Positions 17,843-24,513 of a stretch of 37,719 bases of DNA are shown piece by piece; the stretch's first letter is position 1; each line of letters opens with the position of its first letter. The notes below the pieces were generated by a model. It searched no databases, was not told the origin of the DNA, and saw only the letters and a program-made list of their open reading frames with translations. The stretch is taken from the NCBI GenBank assembly GCA_020850225.1, contig JADZFD010000094.1, positions 1 to 37,719 on the forward strand. Direction: 5' to 3'. This DNA is from Saprospiraceae bacterium. Lineage in GTDB: Bacteria; Bacteroidota; Bacteroidia; Chitinophagales; Saprospiraceae. A program made the position numbers and the translations under genes.

Positions 17843-17865
17843 GTCGGAGGTGGTGCACCTCCGAC
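17843..17865 (-). terminator. Hairpin terminator after the beta-helix gene
   Basis: A perfect 10-bp stem (GTCGGAGGTG with CACCTCCGAC) has a 3-base loop. It lies 28 bases past the stop of the minus-strand beta-helix gene and is followed on that strand by CTTTTAAAAAAC. The T-run is short, so this may instead be a GC-rich intergenic repeat. Confidence 0.5.
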
Positions 17866-17892
17866 AGTGTTTCAGGGAATCAAAATGTTAAT

Positions 17893-19332
17893 TTAAGGCT
17901 TTGAACACCCGTTGCTTTTGCCATAACTTTGCAAACCCAATTTGATAGCATCTTCCAATGCCATTCTATGCAACCATATTGTCGCATCTTTTGATACAGA
18001 ATTCGCCTGCAATGGCAAACCAAACATTGACCTGAGCTGATTGGCCCCACTATTGGAAACTTTGGCAGCAGCGTCTACTTCTGCCCTGGATATTTCCACC
18101 CGACCAAAATACTTTTCAGCCCATTCTTTATTGATATTGAGTTTTATTTCTTCAGAGTAATTATTGCCGGATTCACGGGTTACAAAATTGGCGTAATCTT
18201 CCATTTCATCCAATTTTAAGCCTGTACCAAATTCCTGATAGTCATATTTTTTATGTCCAACAAAAAGGTTATTTTTTAAAGTCACATACTTACACTGTTT
18301 GACGTTATTTACACCTCCAAAATCTGCAAATCCAAAAACATTATTTTCTGCTACGATACTTAGTGCATTGTCAAACATGATGCTATTTCCCCCAAAACTG
18401 GCAACCGCATCGTGTTTCCATGAAAACAAAATGGTATTGTTTCTCAGCAGGTAAGATGGGTGGCCAGATGCACCGTGGTGATTGCTTTTGCACATGATTC
18501 CTTCACCTGTATTGTTTACTATAAGGTTGTTTTCGATGAGAGCTGATCCGTCTTTCCCAACCTGAACATCCAGAGCGCCTTGAGTAGGAGCCGTATTTAT
18601 GATGACACAATTTTTGACATGGACTTTGGTACCGCTGCCTGTTCTTATTTTTATTCCAGGCGTATTTGGTGTAGGGTTCATTCCTTTTTCAGGACTTGCC
18701 TTGCGTCTGATAAATTCTTCTTTTGCATCAGAATAATAATTTCTTGCACCATTATCGACTATAATCCCATCGATAACAATCTCACCAATCCAGTCTTTGT
18801 ACCCTTTATCTGTCAGGATTCCTATCCTTTCGGTAGTGAGTCCCTTGCTGATGTCATTGGTTCCGCTAAATACGGTTTTGAATTGTCCCCAAGGATCCCG
18901 CTTACTAAAATCCGGACTATACCCGCCGATAATTGATATGGGTACAATAAATACATCCGAACTCTGATCAGCTTTGCTGGTATATGTTCCGGCAGCTATA
19001 TGCACTACATCTCCTGCTTTAAGTTGCATGGCAATGGCGGCTATATCTTTGGCCGGTGATTCTTTTGTGGCATCTTTACCTCTACCATCGGGGCGAATAT
19101 AATAATTACTGCCACTCCCGATTACAGATGATTTATCATTGCTTTCTCTCTTTTCAGAAGTAGTTGCCGGAGTAGATGTAGTTTTTGTGTCACCGGCAGT
19201 TTTTACTGTTTTTGATAAGCCGGCAACGGATTTATCCACTGATTTTTTAAGTTTGTCAAACTGTGCGTTGACTTGAAAACTAACTGAAGACAGTAATAAA
19301 AAGACTGTAATAACGAAAACACTATTTTTCAT
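17893..19332 (-). CDS. Secreted right-handed parallel beta-helix protein
   Basis: The 479-residue protein has a signal peptide (MKNSVFVITVFLLLSSVSFQVNAQ) and a low-complexity Ser/Thr/Lys linker (about 28-72). A DUF1565/NosD-like parallel beta-helix domain follows: IRPDGRGKDATKESPAKDIAAIAMQLKAGDVVHIAAGTYTS, then repeated strands such as VHVKNCVIINTAP, ALIENNLIVNNTGEGI, SYLLRNNTILF and IVAENNVFGFADF. Such proteins often bind or cut polysaccharides, but no catalytic motif is recognisable. No T9SS sorting domain is seen at the C-terminus. It has its own -7 box and terminator, so it is probably monocistronic. Confidence 0.85.
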   Translation of the reverse strand: MKNSVFVITVFLLLSSVSFQVNAQFDKLKKSVDKSVAGLSKTVKTAGDTKTTSTPATTSEKRESNDKSSVIGSGSNYYIRPDGRGKDATKESPAKDIAAIAMQLKAGDVVHIAAGTYTSKADQSSDVFIVPISIIGGYSPDFSKRDPWGQFKTVFSGTNDISKGLTTERIGILTDKGYKDWIGEIVIDGIIVDNGARNYYSDAKEEFIRRKASPEKGMNPTPNTPGIKIRTGSGTKVHVKNCVIINTAPTQGALDVQVGKDGSALIENNLIVNNTGEGIMCKSNHHGASGHPSYLLRNNTILFSWKHDAVASFGGNSIMFDNALSIVAENNVFGFADFGGVNNVKQCKYVTLKNNLFVGHKKYDYQEFGTGLKLDEMEDYANFVTRESGNNYSEEIKLNINKEWAEKYFGRVEISRAEVDAAAKVSNSGANQLRSMFGLPLQANSVSKDATIWLHRMALEDAIKLGLQSYGKSNGCSKP

Positions 19333-19363
19333 GCATATTGATTTTTAATTTTAAACAACAGAC

Positions 19364-19371
19364 CAAAGGTA
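19364..19371 (-). promoter_or_regulatory. -7 box for the beta-helix gene
   Basis: The minus strand reads TACCTTTG (TAnnTTTG), 32 bases before the ATG at 19332. Confidence 0.45.
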
Positions 19372-19468
19372 GGGTCGAATGCAGACATTAAAATAACCTG
19401 ATGCAGTGAATCAGTATTAAATAGCAGTGAAAACGGAAAAAGGATATATACGTCAAAGGTGTTGCTAA

Positions 19469-20456
19469 TTTGTTTGCTGTGATTACCAGTTGAAGAGCTA
19501 CAAAACTATCGCTCATACCAATATCAGATACATTACAAATTTTAAAAATAACATATAAAACAAATCAGTAATGAGAGAGAACAAACTCTATCACAGCTCA
19601 GAGAGCTAAATCTACAAGGCATGTATGAAGGATATGAAAGCATCATGCAATTTCCTATGGATAAACAACTGGAAGCCCATTACATGCTGGCAGATCTGGT
19701 GGAAAAAGAAAAATATAGTCGTCAGCACAAAAAGATGGAGATGTATCTCAAACTTAGTAAAATCAGAAACACCGCACAAATCCAGGATATAGAATGCAGT
19801 AAAGAACGCAACCTGAGTAATGAAATAATATCACATCTGGCACACTGTAACTTTATAAAACGAGGAGAAAACATATTGCTGAGTGGTTCTACAGGATGTG
19901 GCAAGAGTTACCTTGCATACGCCATAGCACATCAGACATGTAGCATAGGACATAAAACGCTATATCTGAATATGAATAAATTTGCTGAACAGATAGCAAT
20001 TTCAATAATTGACGGAACATACGTCAAACAACTGAGTAGATTGGAAAGACACGCACTAGTGATCCTAGATGATTTTGGACTGCAACCACTAAAATCGGAT
20101 ACACGGCTGGCACTATTACAAATACTGGAAGACAGCTATAAAAAGAAATCAACGATCATAGCAAGCCAGCTTCTCATAGAAAAATGGTATAAATACATTG
20201 GTGACCCAACATTGGCAGATGCTATCATGGACAGACTGATATGCAATGCACATAAAATAGAATTAAAAGTACCATCTATGAGGGAGCGAGGCGCAAAAAG
20301 CCAAGCTCTGGGGTAGCTCCCTACGTGGGCCACCCCAAAGCTAAGTGCGCCAGTAAAAGTGCAGGCAGTAATAAACTAGAAAAAAGAGAATAATAAAACA
20401 AATAATTACCTTTACAAAGCCATTCTCTACCCTGGTCAATTTCACCGAAAAACACA
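19469..20456 (+). mobile_element. Decayed IS21-family element
   Basis: The interval holds an istB-type gene (19571-20316). Just before it, a short open tail at 19469-19558 (YQLKSYKTI...) may be the last residues of istA. The rest of istA is absent. After istB, GGTCAATTTCACCG (20434-20447) resembles the terminal repeats of Bacteroidota IS21 elements, where GGTCA-type ends are common, and could be the right end. With no istA transposase, the element cannot move by itself. The IstB identity is firm; the istA tail and the exact boundaries are inference. Confidence 0.6.
19571..20316 (+). pseudogene. istB: IstB-like AAA+ ATPase of an IS21 element, frameshifted start
   Basis: From the Met at 19621 the open frame gives 231 residues: Walker A GSTGCGKSYLAYAI, Walker B VILDDFGL, then ASQLLIEKWYKYIGDPTLADAIMDRL, the IstB pattern. 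IstB assists IstA transposase in target choice. In the same frame the upstream codons 19576-19620 still read REQTLSQLRELNLQG, a normal IstB N-terminus, but with no start codon. An ATG at 19571 is out of frame because of an extra GA in a GAGAGAGA run; removing one GA restores ATG AGA GAA CAA. The C-terminus after about residue 222 (RERGAKSQALG) also departs from the family. With no istA this is a remnant. Confidence 0.75.
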
Positions 20457-20572
20457 CAATATACGTATTATATAATTTTATTTTGTATTTTTACTTGAAT
20501 GGATGAATGTAATTTTATTATCTTCACCACTCGTAATATACTCTATTATTCAATAAAAATCACTTCAGATAT

Positions 20573-21979
20573 ATGAAACGTCACTTCGAACACATCGTCG
20601 TCCTCATGCTAGAAAACAGGTCATTTGATCATCTATTTGGATTTTTGAAACATTCCAAAAAATTCAATGGACTCACAGGGCAAGAGTATAACCCAAAAAC
20701 TAAAACTGATACAACAAAGATATTTGTTAACAAATCTGACAAGCCTTATATCGACCCAGATCCACCACATAGCCATGCAGAAATCATGCAGCAAGTTGAC
20801 TTAGGCCTCGGTGGTAAAAACGATGGTTTCGTCCATGTATTTTTAGAAAAACAAAAGTTGAAAGGTGGCACATCTAGACCTGAAGAAATCATGGCTGTCA
20901 TCGACCCAACCACACCTAAAAAATGCGGGTTTATCATGGCAGAGTTGGCCAAAAGATTTGTACTGTGTGACAACTATTTCAGCTCTGTACCAGGCGAAAC
21001 TTGGCCTAATAGAAACTACATACAAGCAGCTACCTCGCATGGTGAGGTTGACATTCGCTTAAAATTTTACACAGATGAGACCGTGTATGAACGACTAGCT
21101 AAGCATGGACACACTTGGCAAATTTATCATGATGGAGTACCTCAAACATGGGCATATCCCAAACTTTGGTTCTTAAATAATGGTGGATTTAGGCATTTTG
21201 ATCATTTTGCTGCTGATGTCAAAAATGATCGATTAGCCAATTACTGCTTTATCGAGCCTAAACACTTTTCATTAGGAGGCAATACCAACAATATGCACCC
21301 TGGCAATAACTCGACAGATAGGGATACCGACTTCAAAGCAGCAGAAAATCTAGTGGCATATATCTACAACCTGCTCAATACCAATAAAAAGGTCTTCAAC
21401 AAAACTCTCTTCATCATAACATTTGACGAACATGGTGGCTTTTACGATCATGTAGAGCCACCTGCCTGTGTCCCTCCTGACAACTTGCTCAACAATGCTA
21501 ATCAATTTAAGTTTAACAAGCTGGGCATCAGGATACCAACCATCTTGATCTCCAATAAATTTAAAACATCACATGTGGACTCTACACAGTATGACCATTC
21601 ATCGGTGATAAAATCAGTATTAGAAAATTTCGGAATAACCACCAGTTTGACAGCAAGGGACAAAAATGCCAACAATCTGATTGAACCAAACATCCTACAG
21701 CGCAAGAAAAATAATTTGGAAGAGGTAGAACCACATATTTTAGCAGCCACCAAGTCACATGTACGCGGAGCAAGCCAGCATGAAGTACTCAATGAATTTC
21801 AAAAAGACTTGATGGAATTGGCAGCCAATGTAGATCAAGTCATGGATCCAGATTATGAACAAGTTATGACCAATATCAAGGTACTCAACCAAGGCCTTGT
21901 TCGAGGTAGTACCAAGTCAGCCAACGCTGTAGATATCAAGGCTGTGGAGCAGAAGTTTGCTGCTATGTATGGAGGGTAA
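20573..21979 (+). CDS. Phosphoesterase family protein (phospholipase C/acid phosphatase AcpA-like)
   Basis: The 468-residue protein belongs to the alkaline-phosphatase-fold phosphoesterases (PF04185). Metal and active-site motifs are MLENRSFDHLFG (Glu14-Asn15), GETWPNRNY (Thr143 as likely nucleophile) and TFDEHGGFYDH (Asp285-Glu286-His287, with Asp292-His293). Family members cleave phospholipid head groups or phosphomonoesters. It starts directly with the first beta strand (KRHFEHIVVLMLEN) and has no signal peptide, unlike most secreted members, so export is uncertain. It stands alone between IS21-like remnants on both sides, which suggests acquisition by transfer. The gene is intact. Confidence 0.85.
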   Translation: MKRHFEHIVVLMLENRSFDHLFGFLKHSKKFNGLTGQEYNPKTKTDTTKIFVNKSDKPYIDPDPPHSHAEIMQQVDLGLGGKNDGFVHVFLEKQKLKGGTSRPEEIMAVIDPTTPKKCGFIMAELAKRFVLCDNYFSSVPGETWPNRNYIQAATSHGEVDIRLKFYTDETVYERLAKHGHTWQIYHDGVPQTWAYPKLWFLNNGGFRHFDHFAADVKNDRLANYCFIEPKHFSLGGNTNNMHPGNNSTDRDTDFKAAENLVAYIYNLLNTNKKVFNKTLFIITFDEHGGFYDHVEPPACVPPDNLLNNANQFKFNKLGIRIPTILISNKFKTSHVDSTQYDHSSVIKSVLENFGITTSLTARDKNANNLIEPNILQRKKNNLEEVEPHILAATKSHVRGASQHEVLNEFQKDLMELAANVDQVMDPDYEQVMTNIKVLNQGLVRGSTKSANAVDIKAVEQKFAAMYGG

Positions 21980-22121
21980 AATGGCAGATTAAAAAAATCA
22001 TTGATTTTGCTTCAATATTTTACTTGTTAGTACATTGGTTTTTAATCTATGGTTCACATCTATAATCTGTGATGGTATCATGCTTTCGTGGATCATCTTT
22101 GCCTTATATTTACTTTTGGAT

Positions 22122-22222
22122 ATTCCGGAACATACTGACCCACCTACCAGCCACTTAAAATTACTCAAAAAATGATTTTTTTATAACTGTGCATATGTCA
22201 TTCTGGCGGAAGCTGACCCACC
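22122..22222 (+). repeat. IS21-type terminal direct repeats (element end without transposase)
   Basis: Two 23-base direct repeats, 22122-22144 and 22200-22222, match at 17 positions and share CTGACCCACC at their 3' ends. They are 78 bases apart. ATTCCGG...TGACCCACC repeats are typical of Bacteroidota IS21-family ends, which carry several transposase-binding repeats. The orientation fits a left end whose istA/istB should follow rightward. Instead RNA copy B begins 17 bases later, so only the end survives. Confidence 0.5.
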
Positions 22223-22238
22223 ATAAAATATTGAATAA

Positions 22239-22308
22239 ATTAATTCTACTTTGTAAAATTTAAAATGCAGATAACCAATATATTGTAAATAATCTATATA
22301 TTTGCATT
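22239..22308 (+). promoter_or_regulatory. Conserved promoter block of RNA copy B
   Basis: The block has TATATTTG (22297-22304, -7 consensus) and the perfect palindrome CAATATATTG (22276-22285), 11 bases apart exactly as in copy A. The alignment with 58-127 runs from ATTAATTCTACTTTGT to the first base of the RNA, with only scattered mismatches. Predicted transcription starts at or next to the G at 22309. Confidence 0.5.
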
Positions 22309-22373
22309 GTCGTTTTTTAGCAGTCAAATATTCCTTTCCTTTTAGGAACGATAGTAACAAAAACGACTTTTTT
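22309..22373 (+). ncRNA. Candidate small structured RNA, copy B
   Basis: A 59-nt stretch is closed by a perfect 9-bp stem (GTCGTTTTT 22309-22317 with AAAAACGAC 22359-22367) and followed by six T (22368-22373), like a self-terminating small RNA. Inside, GTC (22323-22325) pairs with GAT (22350-22352, one G-U). TTCCT (22331-22335) pairs with AGGAA (22344-22348) around the loop TTCCTTTT. Relative to copy A, one inner C-G pair becomes U-A by change on both sides, and the G-U pair is G-C in copy A. The loop is pyrimidine-rich in both and could base-pair with purine-rich targets. The family is unknown to me. Confidence 0.6.
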
Positions 22374-22399
22374 AAGAATACAAAAAACACTTTATGAGA

Positions 22400-22764
22400 T
22401 TTTTTAGGTCGTCAAGGGTGGCGACCTATGGACCTTCCTAAATTTTATCCTTTACTTCCCTTGCGTTTTGTTCCGTCTCAGGTCTTTAATTATAGGATCT
22501 CCCAAGGTAAGTTCAATCTCTTTCCGTGTAATTGACATATTTTACTACCATTGTTTACGTCCGACTATTGGGCTTCGCAATCTAATGCTCGCTTACTCAC
22601 AATGTAAGCCATATAATATATTTCTGTTCGTTCAATCACACTTTTGCCGCCTGCTTCCTTCAGATTCTCAATTACTCAAGACACCCTTGCTCTCGGCTAA
22701 CGATTCCCATCGGCTGGCTCGTCGGGGACTTTCGCCCCTAAGATTTTAAACATGCTTGGCGCAC
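22400..22764 (-). mobile_element. Group II intron fragment (5' end and most of domain I)
   Basis: On the minus strand the sequence starts GTGCGCC (22764), the GUGYG 5' splice-site consensus. It then shows group II domain I landmarks: the hairpin GGGGCGAAAGTCCCC, AGCCGATGGGAATCGTTAGCC, GCAAGGGTGTC, AATCTGAAGGAAGC, GTGAGTAAGCGAGC, GCGAAGCCCAATA and TACACGGAAAGAGATTGAAC. These continue to a hairpin near 22409-22430. No reverse transcriptase/maturase gene or domain V follows; the neighbour on that side is RNA copy B. The 5' end lies two bases after the T-run of the secG terminator. It is a dead intron, 3' truncated; the exact break near 22400 is uncertain. Confidence 0.82.
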
Positions 22765-22766
22765 AT

Positions 22767-22802
22767 AAAAAAGGTCTTCAACTTAATAATAAGATGAAGA
22801 CC
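22767..22802 (-). terminator. Rho-independent terminator of secG
   Basis: The minus strand has an 8-bp stem GGTCTTCA/TGAAGACC (22802-22795 with 22780-22773). It continues after one mismatch with CTT/AAG around AATAAT, and then six T (22772-22767). It lies 28 bases after the secG stop. It also served as the landing site of the group II intron fragment. Confidence 0.85.
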
Positions 22803-22830
22803 AACTTTAGATTGAGTTTTGAGTTTATTT

Positions 22831-23094
22831 TTATTGAACCGGTGTTATCAAACTTCCACCTGTACTACCTGATACCAATATGGCTGTGATGATACAAAGA
22901 ACAAAGAGACTGGCGCCTAAACCCCATGTTACTTTTTCAACGAAATCAGTAGATTTCGCTGCTCCGAACATCTGATTGGCCGCGGAACCACCGAAGTTGG
23001 AATCAATACCACCACCTTTAGGATTTTGAATCAATACCACTGCCATAAGAAGAATACAATTAATAGCAATCAATATGGTTAATAATGTTGTCAT
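22831..23094 (-). CDS. secG: Preprotein translocase subunit SecG
   Basis: The 87-residue protein has two membrane segments (about 2-22 and 54-74) joined by the family loop VVLIQNPKGGGIDSNFGGSAANQMFGAAKSTDFVEKVTW. SecG supports SecYEG-dependent protein export. Length and loop are normal for Bacteroidota. It starts 2 bases after the stop of the TPR-like gene and ends before a strong terminator, so it is the last gene of that transcript. Confidence 0.93.
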   Translation of the reverse strand: MTTLLTILIAINCILLMAVVLIQNPKGGGIDSNFGGSAANQMFGAAKSTDFVEKVTWGLGASLFVLCIITAILVSGSTGGSLITPVQ

Positions 23095-23096
23095 TT

Positions 23097-24011
23097 CTAT
23101 GAATTTATAAGTTTATCTATTTTCGCCGCAAAGTAACGACTTTTTTCCGGATATTTATGCATTAATTGCTCATACATTTTTTTTGCTTCATCAAAATGTT
23201 TTTGATTTTCAAGTATTTGAGCCAGAGATTCAGAAATTATCTCATCTGACTTAGTGATAGATTTCCTGGCACTGGCAGCAAGTTGTCGTTTCTGATCCCT
23301 TTTGGCTTCTTTTTTCAATCTTTTTTCTATGTCATCTCTTTCAAGTGACATCAACCATAGTGAAAATGAAGAAAGTCCACCAAACTCCTTTAACTTAAAA
23401 CTATTCTTTTTGTTTTTAGCCTTATGACCTGTCTTAGGTTGTTGTGTTATTTCTATTTCGGATAAGCTGACAGAAAGCGTTTCTTCTTTTCCATCTTCGT
23501 ATTGATGCTTATCCGTTGACTCGCCTATAATTTCAGGAGTTGAGGTTTGTACAATATTCTCAATCTGCGGAGACGTTTCTAATATGTTAACCGGATTTAC
23601 TTCCTGTATACTTTCACCGGAATGTACAATATCCGCTATTGTATCATCTGTAAGTTGTTCCGTTTTGGTATCCACATTTATCCCGACAGACTTTTCAGGT
23701 TCCACAGTATCGGTAATAAACTTTTCCTGATAAACCGGACTACTCACCACATGATTCTGAACAATATGTTTCTCTGGCGCCTTATCATGATAGTTTTGTG
23801 TTTTACCCATGATGATATCTTCAAACAGCAATCGATCGCTGCTGACCAAGGCAACATCATGCGCATTCAACCCTTTCATCTTGCTCATCAACAGCATTCT
23901 GTACAGATCGGAAGATGGCGATTCAGCTATCAGATGTTCAATCTCTGTTACGCTAAGTTCATCAATATTCATTTGGTTGGTCAGATAATCTGTAAGGTTG
24001 GATTTTATCAT
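23097..24011 (-). CDS. Hypothetical protein with C-terminal TPR-like motif
   Basis: From the ATG at 24011 (MIKSNLTDYLTNQM) the protein has 304 residues. It has a helical N-terminus, a long acidic low-complexity middle (about 90-200), a basic stretch (KKEAKRDQKRQLAASARKS) and a TPR-like end (ESLAQILENQKHFDEAKKMYEQLMHKYPEKSRYFAAKI). A longer frame starts at 24038, but a -7 box (24016-24023) lies inside that extension, so the shorter start is chosen. It is directly upstream of secG, an arrangement I believe recurs in Bacteroidota. A role in export is only suggested by position. It is likely cytoplasmic. Confidence 0.7.
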   Translation of the reverse strand: MIKSNLTDYLTNQMNIDELSVTEIEHLIAESPSSDLYRMLLMSKMKGLNAHDVALVSSDRLLFEDIIMGKTQNYHDKAPEKHIVQNHVVSSPVYQEKFITDTVEPEKSVGINVDTKTEQLTDDTIADIVHSGESIQEVNPVNILETSPQIENIVQTSTPEIIGESTDKHQYEDGKEETLSVSLSEIEITQQPKTGHKAKNKKNSFKLKEFGGLSSFSLWLMSLERDDIEKRLKKEAKRDQKRQLAASARKSITKSDEIISESLAQILENQKHFDEAKKMYEQLMHKYPEKSRYFAAKIDKLINS

Positions 24012-24015
24012 GTTG

Positions 24016-24023
24016 CAAATGTA
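24016..24023 (-). promoter_or_regulatory. -7 box giving a nearly leaderless transcript
   Basis: The minus strand reads TACATTTG (TAnnTTTG), ending only 4 bases before the ATG at 24011. Transcription would start at or within a few bases of the start codon, implying a leaderless or very short leader mRNA for the TPR-like gene and secG. Confidence 0.4.
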
Positions 24024-24074
24024 AGGATTTAAGAACAAACCATATTAAGATTTCTGTAGGTTTTGACAATATAT

Positions 24075-24488
24075 TTATCTGACCATGACAGTCAGCCTCG
24101 AGACACATACCAACTCACCTTGTTCATTCACAATTTCTGTATTCCACACATGTATGGTTCCGCCCAAACGTACAGGACGCGTTATACTGTATACAAATCC
24201 TTCTTTTGCAGATTTTAGATGATTGGCATTTACTTCTATTCCTACGATAGACTTTCCTGCATCTCCGGATACCAGCCAGCTTGCCATACTGCCTATGGAT
24301 TCAGAAAGTGCTACGGAAGCTCCGCCATGCAACAAGCCCATAGGTTGCCTGGTCCTGTGATCAACGGGCATTTTAGCCTTGATACTATCATTTCCTATCT
24401 CTGTTATTTCAATACCTAAATGCGAAACCATTGTATTGGCATTGAAATTATTAATTACTTCCACATCTGGATTTACTTTCCAAATCAT
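24075..24488 (-). CDS. PaaI-like hotdog-fold thioesterase
   Basis: The 137-residue single hotdog domain has the PaaI/YdiI pattern: MPVDHRTRQPMGLLHGGASVALSESIGSMASWL (about 40-72), with the HGG turn and the downstream acidic residue (Glu in ALSESIG) expected to act on acyl-CoA thioesters. It is cytoplasmic and probably a tetramer as in the family. It follows the GWxTD gene by 25 bases on the same strand, so it is probably the last gene of a three-gene transcript. The substrate could be aromatic or menaquinone-pathway acyl-CoA (MenI-like); this cannot be settled from sequence. Confidence 0.88.
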   Translation of the reverse strand: MIWKVNPDVEVINNFNANTMVSHLGIEITEIGNDSIKAKMPVDHRTRQPMGLLHGGASVALSESIGSMASWLVSGDAGKSIVGIEVNANHLKSAKEGFVYSITRPVRLGGTIHVWNTEIVNEQGELVCVSRLTVMVR

Positions 24489-24513
24489 AATAATTGTGTG
24501 TATTTACAGTTGA

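Noticed and set aside
17645-17896. Open frame of 83 codons on the plus strand
   Set aside because: It starts at TTG, runs through hairpins and repeats, shows no protein-like pattern, and overlaps the stop region of the beta-helix gene.
22122-22222. CRISPR-like short direct repeats
   Set aside because: There are only two imperfect copies, and the CTGACCCACC ends fit IS21 terminal repeats better. No array or cas gene is present.
22283-22304. TTG of the CAATATATTG palindrome as a -33 box for the RNA copies
   Set aside because: The spacing to the -7 box is 11 bases, well short of the 17-23 expected for Bacteroidota promoters.
22468-22749. Open frame of 93 codons on the plus strand
   Set aside because: It lies antisense to the group II intron domain I RNA landmarks; the intron explains the sequence.
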